Shown: positions 1 through 12,081 of the stretch, piece after piece
How positions within the stretch are numbered: position 1 is the stretch's first letter
Layout: every line of letters begins with the position of its first letter
DNA from: Ciona savignyi
Lineage: Eukaryota; Chordata; Ascidiacea; Phlebobranchia; Cionidae
Assembly: GCA_000149265.1 (NCBI GenBank)
Contig: CH002827.1
Coordinates: 2,850,556 to 2,914,555, forward strand
Direction of reading: 5' to 3'
DNA length: 64,000 nucleotides
The notes under the pieces: generated by a model
Told to the model about the DNA's origin: nothing
Database searches by the model: none
What the model saw: only the letters and a program-made list of their open reading frames with translations
Program-made: the position numbers and the translations under genes

Positions 1-260
1 GTAACGGCAGAAAACGAGAAATTGACTTATAAAGATAACGGCGGCTATTTTAATTTAGAAACAATTTATACTTTGTAATAACAAATTTCTAATCTAAGAT
101 GGATTACTGGCGAGTTAAAATAATTTTGTATTTTGACATTTTGTTTATCATGTATAAATATAATCTAAAGTTATATCGTTTTAACATAGGCTATAGTTTT
201 TAAACGTCACGTTACAATACTTGGTATAACTTTGGTTTTAATACGTAATATTGTATTAAA

Positions 261-418
261 AATCAAACAATCGACGTGTGAATGGTTGCGTTATATTACG
301 TTTACAATCAAACAATCGACGTGTGAATGGTGCGTATATTACGTTGACAATCAAACAATCCACGTGTGAATGGATGCGTATATTACGTTGACAATCAAAC
401 AATCGACGTGTGAATGGT
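261..418. repeat. Tandem repeat, about 44-bp period
   Basis: About 3.6 copies of a unit beginning aatcaaacaatcgacgtgtg start near 261, 306, 349 and 393. Copies differ by a few substitutions and single-base indels. No coding potential is seen. The only other structure before 1000 is the palindromic cluster at 563-635. Confidence 0.9.
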
Positions 419-562
419 GTTATGTATAGGTGAAATTTATTAACCTTTCGAAATAATAATGAACTTGTGTGTTATTTAGGTTGCGATTTTTATGATTCTG
501 TGCAACAATTTATTTTTTACAGTAAACACATTGTTAAAAAATAGCGTAATGAGTGAAAAACT

Positions 563-635
563 GGGGTGGCAAGTATGGTATATTTTGTATGTTGCCACCC
601 CGCATTTTTTAACCTCGGGGGTGGCATGCCACCCC
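563..635. repeat. Two adjacent CCACCCC-containing palindromes
   Basis: GGGGTGGCAA (563-572) is followed by its exact complement TTGCCACCCC (592-601) with a 19-nt loop. A second perfect 18-bp palindrome lies at 618-635 (GGGGTGGCA/TGCCACCCC), then agccacccc. The sequence is GC-rich in AT-rich surroundings. It may be the terminal or internal hairpin of a small DNA element, or a cluster of CACCC-box-like sites. I cannot tell which. Confidence 0.7.
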
Positions 636-999
636 AGCCACCCCGGGAATCGACGCCAGTGGGCTGAACTATCCTACACTTTAGTTGATCCATCAACTGA
701 AACTTGAATGTGGTTACATATGCATAAGGCACTTCGAAATATCGTTTAAATAATCTCAATTGCAGGGATTTTTGTATGAACGATGACAAAAAAATATGGG
801 AGGATGCATGTATTGTTGTTTAAGTTAACAGGAATAGACAATGCTTTTAAACCGAACAAAAATATTTAACCTGCTTAATATAAGATTAACCATAACAGCA
901 TCATTGATCTTTGTGCTATGATGTATTATTGCATTCTCGCCCAACAGCCAGTCTGGATGCATTGGTAATGCTCATTTTATTATGTGATTGTCCAACTGA

Positions 1000-1287
1000 T
1001 TAGTTTGGTGGATTAGTGCGAAGCCTTTCAACCAAAAGGTTACACATTCGAAACTGGTCGCTAGCTAGTAGGTTGTGTCCTTGGGCAAGGCACTTAGGGG
1101 ACATTGCCTGAACCCAGCGGATTAATGGGTTCTACTAAATTAAAGAAACAGTTGTATCATTTACAACACACTGCAATAGCTCCGGTAACCCAACGGTGGA
1201 CGCGAGGTGATCTGACGATTGCCCGTGTATCAACCCCTTTTGTTTTCCCATTCACGGGGATAGACATAAATATCCTATCTTATCCTA
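1000..1287 (+). mobile_element. tRNA-derived SINE with V-like core, near full length
   Basis: The 5' part carries pol III promoter-like boxes: an A-box-like ggtggattagtgcg and a B-box-like ggttacacattcgaaactgg. The body follows with ccttgggcaaggcactta, then a shared tail ending near ggggatagacataaatatcc. Related copies occur at 30570-30855 (-), 31797-32035 (-), 41508-41605 (+) and 49985-50225 (+), with fragments inside 28808-29395 (-). This copy ends about 10 bases before a splice acceptor. Confidence 0.8.
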
Positions 1288-1298
1288 TTGTGTCACAG

Positions 1299-4200
1299 GA
1301 ACTGCGTGAAATGGACGGCCAAATGACGGCTCCAATGTTGAGACGCCGTAACACGTTGGTCTCTTCGAGTACCATCGTGGATTCGCAGCTCAAATCCGAG
1401 ATGCACACGCTGCAAAGAAAGTACGACCGACTTGAAAAGAAGGAGAAGCGCATACAGGTGAGAACTCCAATGACCATTGGGTTTAATACACGAAACTTTT
1501 GTTTATCACTGGTTCTTAATATATAGTCGTTATGGGATTGGAACGGCTAATTAGCTTAATAGGTACGGTATCGGACAGGCAGTCGAAAGTTGGTGAGATC
1601 ATAACCAGCCTAACTGCTAGTTAGTCGGTCATGTCCTTTTATTTTTGTTGCTTAGCAGGCGGTACCTCGGCCGTGTTCTTGTCCCAAGGTACGGATTAAG
1701 CGGTTTCTGAAACCAACGTTCATTAGGTTAAACAAGGCTGACAAATCGTCTTCATCATATATTATACAACCTAGTGCAACAGAACTTTAGGCACGTGGTC
1801 AATCGTATGCCCATGTTATAATGGCGGTCGCTGTCCCAGAGAGGTGGATAACAAGAGGATTCAACTACACCAAGCATTATCTTCCCTTTCCCTAAATAAA
1901 AAAATTAGGTATTTAAGTAAACTTAAATAAAGAAATTAAGTAAACTTAAGTAAAGATTAAGTAAAGAAATTAAATAAACTCAAGTAAAGATTAAGTAAAC
2001 TTAAGTAAAGTAAAGAAATTAAGTAAAGTTAAGTAAAGATTAAGTAAAGTTAAGTAAAGAATAAGTAAACTTAGGTATAGAAATTAAGTATCCTCTGAAC
2101 AAAATTCTTACACCTTTCGCACCGTAGGAGATCTGTCGGCAATGGGCAGACAAGGCGCCCGAGGACCAGGACTTTGAAAAGTTCATGAACTCCATCAAAG
2201 CGGTTGCATTTAGCTCCGGCAACAAACTCAAGAGTCGCGTGAAGATCATCAACCAAGTAAGAGCATGAGCATGCTACTTTATAGTTCGTACGGTATGGTT
2301 CTCTAATCATAAACGGTACCGTTGCTAAAGTAGTGTTAATAAAATTTTCTTTCATTTATATCAGGATTTTTTATAATACATTTTTGAACAGGTAATTTAA
2401 CCGATATAGCCATATTTATTATTAGACATCTACTGATTTATATGGTGAAAATTACTTTACAGTGTACACTAACTCTTAAGTTTGCTATTTGTTACGTAGT
2501 TAGCGTGTTTAAAATAGAAAAATTAAAGCTAGAGTTTGTTTGATATCAACAAATTAACTTGATTGTGTAGATATTTAAAATAACTTCTCCATATACATGC
2601 ATTGATTTGTACGGTTGATCTAGAGTAAATAAAAGCGTAGAATAAATAGAATTTGATTTTTATGAACCTCTATCATGCCTTAAATCTTTAAACGCTGTAT
2701 ACGAAGTAGGAGATTTGGATATTGTTACTAATATCTTTCTGTACCAGCTTATCCGGGCCCAGAAAATTGTTCGAGAAAATAGAGATGTAAGCATCAAGTA
2801 GTATATGCTGCTAACCCGACTGTGCTTGTTACACTAACCACTAATCGCACGCCTCTGCGACGATTTGCCGATGCATGTCGTCCGACTCTTTTTGGGTCCC
2901 CGGTGTTTTATGCGCGCCGCAGCAGTGCCACCGGACAGCGGTAACGATCTGGGAGCGCCCATTAAACAACCTTGTCTATGGCGCAGAGGGACTCGGACGC
3001 GTTCAGTGTCTACAGCTTCGAGGTTACCCCCGAAATGAAATTCATTTCGGGGCTCTCGGAGGATCCGATCCAAGAAGAAGAGGAATTGTCGAACGAGTCG
3101 GGTAGCAGGAGGGGCTCGTCGCCCAAGAAAGACCAAGAGTCGAGCGCTGAGCATGGTTTGAGTAACGGCTCTCCGGGCCGTAAATCACCGACCGGAAACG
3201 GCTCATCGCAAAAGCATTCGAATGGATCCCAAAAAGTAAGAGTGGTCGACGGTGTCGTAATCCCAAAACACCATTACCACCCGAGCGTGCGCACCAATTC
3301 CTTGCTGAAAGATTTCGATCAGTTTAACTTACCTAACTCAAATCTGTATTCTCGGGATGGGCATGGTGTTTTCCATTTGCAACCCACAAAACCCCGAAAC
3401 GCTCGGTGTTTTTGTTTGTTGCAAGCATGTACTCGTCACCACAGCATCATTGTCGTTTTATCAGAAGCATGACTCATCATTATTCATTGCATGATCCATT
3501 TTTTCCTCTTTTCGTGCAAACCAACTTTCATTTTTCGCTAACCGAATTCCGTGTTCCATATCACAAAAGCAATATCTAAAAAATATCTCCAATTTAATTG
3601 TTTATTTCCGCAAAGTTGTAATTCTGCTATAAACCAAACCGCTCTAGCAATATTAAGAACGTGGCGTAACGCGCGTCCAATGATTTCGGTCGTTTGCCAT
3701 TTAGAAAAAGAAAAATGAAACCGGACCCACAGTCATACTTGCACAGCAGCCAGTTGTTGTTTCTTGTATCGCAAATATGCGTGTGGATCCGGTGTTAAAG
3801 TGCGGGAGCCTTTAACTCATTAGGGCTGGGCAAAGCATGCTCGAGCACGATTCATTGTTTGTTTTATTGTGCTAGAAATGTACGACCCGCTCCAATGCTT
3901 GATTTGATAGGTTAAACAAAGAATTGACCGTCCTTAAGCCTCATTGTACAACCAGCTAAACACGGTTGTAATTATTATGGATCACTAGTCTCCGTGTATG
4001 TAAACTACTAGCTTTATACACATCGTTTATAAAACATGTTTCGTTTTTCGCATGACAAACGAGAAAAATCGCTTATTTAAGTTTCCGCAAGATAGAACTC
4101 TTTCAAGTTATTCTGTGTTTTTTTTCTTTGTTTTTTCTCAGAAAATTTTAATTAAAACACCTTACCACGTATTGATTCAATTATTTCTAATTTTCATAAG

Positions 4201-5199
4201 TTTTAAATTTATAAGTTTTCTATATTCAATATTATTATGATGCTGTGGCACGACACCGACCCTTACACCCATTCAACCCATGTTATCGACCGTGGCCGTT
4301 CAGCTACAAAGCAAATAAACTGAAAGTTTAACCGGTTGAGGCGCTGCTGCCGCGTTACGCCAACTTTAACCACGACTTGTTGTTTGTATGTTTATGCATG
4401 CGCCTGTGGTGTTGTTTGTACTCATGCACTAACCTTACTTTATATCATCACCCATAGCGTCATATGCGTGACGCAACCAAGTTCTACGCATTTCCTAACA
4501 AATTCGTGGCCCATGAAACCTCTAATCTTGATTCTCGGTTCTTTGTGATTATGATCATTTCGAATCAATAAAGCAATATAATTGAAACTACTTGCTAGAT
4601 GCCGCAGTATTTTACTTATTGCCAAATTGCTTTATTTTTTATTTACCCGGTCAAGTTTCGAACCCCTAATGGATTCGTCACCCTTCCGGAAATGGCATGC
4701 TGCGTATGAATCGGCCGCGCTCACCAATCGGCCACAATCGTTTATTGCTTAGATTTTCCAAATTGCTTAGATGTTTAATATTAGCCGTAGTAGTAGACTT
4801 TTTTATAAAAAACCCGTAGGATTCGAATCAATTGCAACCGACGATTGCCTAATTCCCTAAGGTGGTTGTGTGTAGGTTTATATATAAGGTTTGACCTTTT
4901 TCTCCTTGAGATAACATGGTTTGTTGACCTATCATCTGTCGCCGGAACACTTAGTATATCCTCGATTTCCCGTGGTTGATATAAGATTAACATCGATACC
5001 GGTTCACAATTCTGATAGTCCGAATCATCCTTCGGTTTCACTGTGTAAAATAAACGACGATAAAATTCGACAATTTGGGATTTTTCTCTTTTTACAGATG
5101 ATCCAGGCCGGAAAAGCGGCATCACCGGCCGAAAACGGCAGGCCATCTCCGACTTCGAGCAGCAACAGCGCCAAGTCTAAGACGTGCATTTTGATGTAG
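1299..5199 (+). CDS. Unrecognised protein with coiled-coil start and CaaX-like C-terminus (3' exons only)
   Basis: Five exons join in frame with canonical borders: 1299-1457, 2128-2256, 2748-2786, 2987-3235 and 5098-5199 (stop TAG). Upstream exons should lie left of the window. The encoded C-terminal segment is 225 residues. It begins with a charged, helix-prone stretch (SEMHTLQRKYDRLEKKEKR), then a compact region from the second exon (EICRQWADKAPEDQDF), then an acidic, Ser/Gly-rich low-complexity tail. It ends KSKTCILM: Cys at position -4 followed by I-L-M fits a prenylation (CaaX) box, so membrane attachment by farnesyl or geranylgeranyl is inferred. I could not assign a family. All introns are phase 0, which supports the chain. 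Confidence 0.7.
1895..2095. repeat. A-rich minisatellite of (A)TTAAGTAAA-type units
   Basis: Irregular reiteration of taagtaaa, aagtaaactt and aagtaaagat units over about 200 bp, inside the intron just upstream of the exon at 2128. Nothing coding is seen. Confidence 0.9.
4634..4742 (-). mobile_element. tRNA-related SINE, family 2
   Basis: On the minus strand the order is an A-box-like ggccgattggtgagcgcgg, a spacer, then a B-box-like ggggttcgaaacttg, then an A-rich end. Relatives lie at 25095-25212 (+), 54038-54130 (-) and 61296-61425 (-). It is short and has no V-like body, so it is separate from the 1000-1287 family. It sits in the last intron of the gene ending at 5199. Confidence 0.65.
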
Positions 5200-7613
5200 A
5201 TGACGTCACATCCGCGTATTCTCACTGTGCAATAGAGCGGGACGTTTGCAAGATCTTCTTCGTGCGCAAACCTTGTATTATTTAGTACTTAGTAGTAGCG
5301 ACCTACCGCGATTTTACGCACTGTAAATATCAACAAAAGTTCCCTTTACTGTTTTTTATCGCCTTGTGTGCCGAAAGCAAAACATTTTTTCATACTGGAA
5401 CGAAGTTTAACTCAATTTAAAAAATAATTGTAAATGGCAAAGAGAGAAAATTCTCCAAATTATATTATTCCGAATTATCTAAGTTATATTTCTGAACCTC
5501 ACGTCCCTTCTATATTAGCTTTCTTTATAGCTTTTTTAATTTCTACCAATGATACTCCTGTTTTTTCTCATTTTTATCTTTATATTACCAGATAATCAAG
5601 GAAATTAGCCTTTTTTTTATTTATTTCGTCCATCTGAGATCGCTTTTGCACTTACACCCCTGTGCGTTTTATCATGGTTCATATGTACAAGTCACCACCG
5701 AAATTATGCGGAAAACGTCACGCATGGCATAACAATTGCAATATTTTCCATAATTTTTCGGATGGACCAATTTTATGTAATATACTTAATTATATATAGA
5801 TATTTCTTCAGTGCCTTCACATCATGGCCAAACCCATTATATTGTCCTAGTGTACTTATTTTCTAATTTGCGCGTTTTTATTCGAATTATTAGTAGGACA
5901 CTGTTAATCCTTGTGCACTGTACGCTACACATTTTCTCTTACCAGAAAATAAACGAACCCTATTTTGGTACAAACTCTAGTTATTTTGCGTATATAAGAC
6001 CCCGACACTAACGTATAGGTTCAATATGAAAACACCACACAACTGCCAGCTTACTGGGTGTGTGACACGGATTAAGAGGAAAAATGCTTCTTAAAGTAGT
6101 ATAGCACAGTTAGTTTTCCTCAATTTATTCATTGTACAGTTTTCTACTTACGCCAGTATCGACAATTCGTTATTTCATTGTTCGATAAAGTACGAAACTG
6201 CTGGCATATAAATGGGCCGTTTACTCTGCTTTTTTATACAGCAATAATGATTGGCATCATTCTCCAAAACCAGTTAAAACTATTTTCTGCATTATTACCG
6301 AAATGCAGCAGCTATCCTGCGTTTGTCACTACATACTTTTAGAAATGCACGCTATATATAGAAATATTTGTATGTTATGACATAGTACAGCCGCATTTAC
6401 CTGGTCATTGCGACGCGAAGATAACAAGCGTAATTATAATTCATATTTTTAATTACAAGCGACGACCGTACCTATAATGTATATTTGTTAAAACAATTGT
6501 ATTTTGACGGCTGGTTCCTCGTATTACTGCTAACAGACACTTTAATCGATTAATCGAACCAGCAGCCTTCCAAGAAACTATCCTGTCAACGTCGAGTAAG
6601 TGTGACACAGCAAAGAGTTCAGGCTCCGTGACGCGCTAATTACGCGAGAGTGCTACGTAAATCCGCCAGTCATTGCTGCTACTGCGTGCCGGTATCCCCC
6701 TAAAGCATGTCAGTATAAAATCATTTTGTTCATACTAAGGAGAATGACCAGGGCAAGCAACTGTGTTTGGCGTCACGCTAGAAATGATAGTAGTAGACTG
6801 CGTATGAAGAGATAGTGTGTGACGATCTATATAAAGAGTAATTGAAAGGGTTTTAAAAGTGCATTACAGTACATCCTAGAGTCGAAATTTAAATCGCTTT
6901 ACTAGCATTCGGCCTGGCTTATAATTCTAATTAAATTGCTAACCCTTGACATTAAACTAGGCTAACATTTAATCCCGTTCGCTTAAGCAATGGCATAATG
7001 AGATCAGATAAGCAGCTAGACATGTAAGCTAATTAGTAATTAATGCTGCAGTAATTGAGGGTTTGTGTTAATGATCAAGTATTCAATTTTATGGATAAAT
7101 GTATTTGACTGTATACTTATACATATATCTAGCCCTAAGATTTTAAGATTCGGATTTTAAGCATTGAAGGCTTACAGTAGGATGAAAACATAAAAACACC
7201 GTCCGTTGTTATATACGAAATATAGATTCAAATCCAGCACATTACCTTTCCAGTAACCACACAACAAATAGCATATTGTGTCAACGCCATTCAAGTTTGC
7301 TGTCTTTCGAACGTTGGAATGGATTTATTAAATAATGTGTTGCCTACAGTTTTTATAAGCCTACTTGTTTTGGAAAGAAATAAGGAGAATTGGCGCAAAA
7401 CTATAGGATTAGGAAATGCTACTAGAATTATGGTATACAGCGAAACAGTCTAAGCAACAGTTTTGAAATATCGTGTAGCAAAAATAGTGTTATTCATAGT
7501 CCGATTAGTTTTGTAAGCTACATTTGGAAACACTATTGTATGAGATTCGTTAACCCGCTGTGCGACGACCTTCCAACAATGCAAATGAACTTGAGTTACT
7601 AAATGGTTTAACA

Positions 7614-7827
7614 CAGTGCTCCGCAACCTTTTTTTCACTCAAGCCACATTTAAAAAATTGACGGCACATTACAGTCAAAATTGTACAGTGGTCTTCTAAC
7701 AAGGGTTCTTCTATTTAAGTCTCTGATAGCCGTACAAATCAAAATTACAAAAATAAAATACTTTTTATTTGGATAAACTGTGTTTTAAAAAAATATTCCG
7801 TTTTTTTCTGCGGAACACCTAACACTG
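7614..7827 (+). mobile_element. Short non-autonomous hAT-like element, degraded right end
   Basis: Starts cagtgctccgcaacc and continues ttttttcactcaag, nearly the same as the element at 40127. It ends near tgcggaacac. The terminal inverted repeats match CAGTGyTyCGCAA. The right terminus is imperfect and no clean 8-bp target duplication remains. Confidence 0.6.
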
Positions 7828-8781
7828 TCTTTCGGCACAGTAGTGTGCCACCCCACACTGATTGCAGAGCACTTGGTTTAATATAAGATTTGAATATTGG
7901 AAGGCAGCTTGTATTTTCCGTGGTTGCGCGCTATATTGGGTTTCAATGAGACCTTTTGTAAAGTGTACTCGTATAAACTTTTCTCTATTGACAGTCAGGT
8001 TCAAATCGTATAACGTTACTCGTTAACCTGTTATGTTGTTTAAAGACAGGGTTACTTATTTACTAAGTTAAAAGTGTTCCAAAAGGCAGAATATCGTCAT
8101 TTTCACAGTAAATGAGTTTTAATTAATAGGGGTAGGCGTTAAATACTAAAATTTACATACTCCTTCAAACTACAGATCTTATAAGTTTTATAGTTTGGTT
8201 TTGTTTGCAGAAGATAGTGGCTTGTTTAAAATCGTTACAGTGAATAGCAATACTTCGACCTATCCCATTCAAAAATATGCAAAATGACGTCATAATCAAC
8301 GAACTGTGCCAATATATTAAAATAAAAAAATATAAGATTTCATTCTATAGGATTTTCAATTTTGTTTGCACGATTAAAAGTTGAATTATTGCCATAGAGC
8401 TTTGGTTTTCACTTATATCGTAGAAGTTGCAGTTCGGAATAGCGTAAAAACTTATAAGTGGTACATCTCAATAGTATGGCATATAATAAGTAGGAAATAA
8501 CCACCACAGCTGAGAATCATTACTCGTGACCATTCCAGTAGCTTTATTGTCTAGTTTCTTACATGTTTTAATGTAAAATATATTGATGGTCTAATGACTT
8601 GACCAGCACCCAGGTCAAAAACTGCCTACGTGATGGAAGTTGTTTTTGTTTTTATCACTCGCACTCACCCGCATTTTCGGCTCGCCTTTTCTCTCTCTCT
8701 TTCTGTCTCTCTCTTTCGTTGGTCCAAAGTAGACTCTCTCGTTTACTGACGAAACACTTAAAGCACGAGTTTCGTGACGTA

Positions 8782-8808
8782 GTTATGATGTCAATGTGAC
8801 ATCATAAC
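8782..8808. repeat. Perfect palindrome with CRE-like half sites
   Basis: GTTATGATGTCA, loop ATG, then TGACATCATAAC: 12-bp arms with no mismatch. The inner TGATGTCA and TGACATCA resemble ATF/CREB-type sites. Function is not shown. Confidence 0.6.
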
Positions 8809-11800
8809 ATGTGATTTTCTGGTGGCTTCTAGAAAACCCTTGATACCCTAAAAATGTATGGTGCGCAAGAGTTTACTAACATATGTTGGAGTAGACTTGC
8901 ATTGAAGGTCACCACGGTACCGTGAAGCCTTGCAGCCAACAAACGGAAGTTTAGATCTTGGACAACATTACCAGGTAGGCTTGTATTTTTATGATTTTAA
9001 ATTTAATATAGGTAACTTGTATATAATGAAACGATTTTATACGACAGCGGATTTTGATTTTTTTGTATTTTACACGAAAATCGAATACTAAATTTTTAAT
9101 TAGTACTGAGCTTAAATAAAGGTGATGGTGTTTAGGCTAGGGTTAGAGTTAGGACTAGTTTCAAGGTTTAGATTAGTAATGAGGGCAGCGTTAGAATTAG
9201 TTTCCATACTTAAGTGAGCAATTTACCTTCTTCCTTTTAGCGTGTGACCTTGTGGTTTGCTTTCATGTATGCAAAACAGATATGTTTAAACATGGCCTGG
9301 GATATCACTTGATGAAATAAATAGTCTTCTTCTTGTGTATTAATTAATTATATTTTCTTATTTGTTCTGCTAAAACGTATGCAGTTTTATTTTTGTTTGT
9401 GAAAAAAAACCATAGCGCGTTTTTACACGGTTAATATTTGCAGTTACGCATGTGTATGTTCTTTTGCAGGGGGTTATGTGGTATATTGTATAAAATAAAG
9501 TTTTTACTGCTTTAGTTTAAACCACTAACTTACTGGGTTCAGGTCCGTTATGCGCCTACCAAAAAACACTCTACAGACATTCTAACCAAATAAGCTAACT
9601 GATCGGACGGCTGATACACACAGCAAAAGCTTTAGCAAACGATTCTTATTTACTGTCTAAGGCTGTTCAACTTTATTACGGTTAGACAGTTTGATCATAA
9701 GTAGTAAAGGCTAAAGGCCACAGTTACATTGTGTTAATCTTTAACACGAGCTCTAATTGCGTAGCCTATTAGTTTTAACAAAACTATGAACTTGGTATGA
9801 AGTCCAAGTTTATAGGGCGTACAGGTTCGAATCGATAATTTTGTCATTTAATGTGATTGGGCCCAAACGCAAACATAACTTCATAATTCAATGATTTCGC
9901 AATTTAACACTGCAGTGTAGCAATTGTGCACATGTTCACCTAAAGACAATTATAACATGTACATCTATTTACCAGCAAAACAATTAAAATGCGAAGAACA
10001 ATTAAAATGCCGGTTATTTTAGCAGAACATAAAATTATATAATGGATGACTCACAATTCTATAGTGTCGCTGGCTAATAAATGCGACAAAGGATATAAAA
10101 TTAAACTAGTTCTCCTCACACGTTGTGCAAGGGTTGTGTATGTTAATCGTTCAAAACAAACAACTAATTCCTTTTCGTATAGTAGCCTTAAATGCCCGAT
10201 GTATAGCTGCGTAATAGGATAAGGTAAAGAATAGTTTATAGATATAGTTTAATAAGCATATGGGGAGATAATACTATTTTTGCAGTTTCATCAGACAGGC
10301 TACTACTAAAATAGGGACATAATGCTATATCTGTTATTATTGTGATCAATCCGGCTTTCGTTTACATACAAACGTGACTATTTCCACGTGCGTTAAAATG
10401 AGAGAGGGCGTAAGAAGAAGCATCGTGAGTATGCTTATTCTCTCTGATATTCGGACCATTCTCTTTAAATTAAGAAAGTTCTATACAAGCAAGCACGTAC
10501 GTGGAATTGATTTTATATGCTCCTACCTATCAGAACAGTTTAGCGGGTAGGCGTGTTTACATTTGGCAATACGAAGTGTAGTACGAAAAGTACATGAATA
10601 GGCTCAATATTCTGATAAAATTGAAATAAATTACTCTTTTCGGGTGAGAAATTGGAAAATTATGAGAAAGATATATGTAATGTATATTATAAGCAATGAC
10701 GAAAATGTAAACTTATTTATTTAATTTTATTAATTCAGCATAGGCCCTACCAACTGCTTTGAGTTCAAAATAAAGTAGGCCTGTAGTAAATTACTTTTAC
10801 TTTTTTCTAAAAAAACGCTTTGCAAGAATGATTGCGCAAATTTATAGTTTCCGTACAAATTGCGCTAACAAGATCAGACCGATGAGTTTTTTTTAGATAA
10901 GTGGTCACATTCTTCAGTTAACATTAGCTATAGCTTGGTTGCGTTTAAGTAATATTATATTAGACTATGTTTGCTAATCGGAATCGAATGTGTGACTTAA
11001 AGGTATACCAAAGCTATGTTCCTCAACTGAATGGTTGATTTGTTATTTACCGAGTTTTCTTCACGTGCTACATAGCATTTATGACGGGCAAATGCCGTAT
11101 ACTACAAAAAGCTTAGTGTTTACCTGCCACTCTGTTCTAATAGAATCGACTATACAGGCATGGGCTGATTTTGACATCATTTCCGGTTGGTAATATCGGT
11201 AAGTTTGTATTTAATAGTTAAAGAAAACAAAGTTAGATGGACTAATCGACTGCAAAACATCATGCTATGATATATATTAGCCACTAATTACAGCTAAAAC
11301 AAACAAAAACTTGTTTTAGCTAGCATAATTTATTAGCCTACCACCCGATGATCGATGAAATAAAACGAATTGTACATTGCCGCTTCAAACAGTTGGTAAT
11401 AACATTTAACTGAGAAGTGCTTTTATTCTCTTGACCTTTTAAAGAAAATATGTGGTACATTAGCACCACACTTCCGGAATGCTCATGTTTTATTGACGTT
11501 TTTCTTGGTCGATAAATCCGGCAGCTGCCGCACTATTTCTTGTTATTGGACAATGTGGCCAAATCTAAGCAACAATTAAATTAATCTCACGAATTTAAAA
11601 CTTTGGTTTTGTCTAGTCTAGAAGGTCAATTGCACGTCCTATGAATCTTTCGTGGTACTGTTATCAGTCTTGTAGCTGCAAGGACGTCTGTTTATATTTG
11701 ATAATCCGTCTGCTTCAGTTGCCCTTCAATCGATACAGTCCTGGCTAACATGGCGCAGTTGATATGTAAGCCACCAAATGGAGCAGGATAATAACATTTT

Positions 11801-12081
11801 ATACATAGTCGGGATACACTGTTGATATTAAGACACTATAAAGCGTATTTAAGATCTATTTTGGTCGATTTGCTGGATATGATAAAATTGTAGCCTATAT
11901 AAAGCTTATATTGTTATTGGTTTTCGTTTGGTAGATTACTGTAACGAAATGATTCTTTATTGCTCTCTATATTTGAAGCAGGATTTGGCGAGTTTTTATC
12001 CAATGTAAGTGTTGTTATTGAAATGAAATTAGCAGACCTGGAGACAATCAAATTTACCAATGTTAGATTCAATTCCTAACC

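Larger units (their letters stand above)
5200..12081. other. About 6.9 kb with no gene recognised
   Basis: AT-rich sequence with frequent stops in all frames. I saw no conserved domain or convincing exon chain. Contents noted: a small hAT-like element at 7614-7827, a CT-rich run near 8690-8720, a palindrome at 8782-8808, and a few GGTTAG-like words near 9130-9180 too sparse to be telomeric. The upstream end may hold the 3' UTR of the CaaX gene and the downstream end the PPP1R3 promoter and 5' UTR. Confidence 0.6.

Noticed and set aside
8680-8720. CT-rich run as a possible promoter or splice element
   Set aside because: Simple pyrimidine tract; no exon follows and no other signal supports it.
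9120-9200. GGTTAG/GTTAGG-like words suggesting telomeric repeats
   Set aside because: Only a few imperfect units, not a continuous TTAGGG array.
9780-9850. Possible tRNA gene (ggttcgaatcg B-box-like word)
   Set aside because: No matching A box, acceptor-stem pairing or cloverleaf could be drawn around it.
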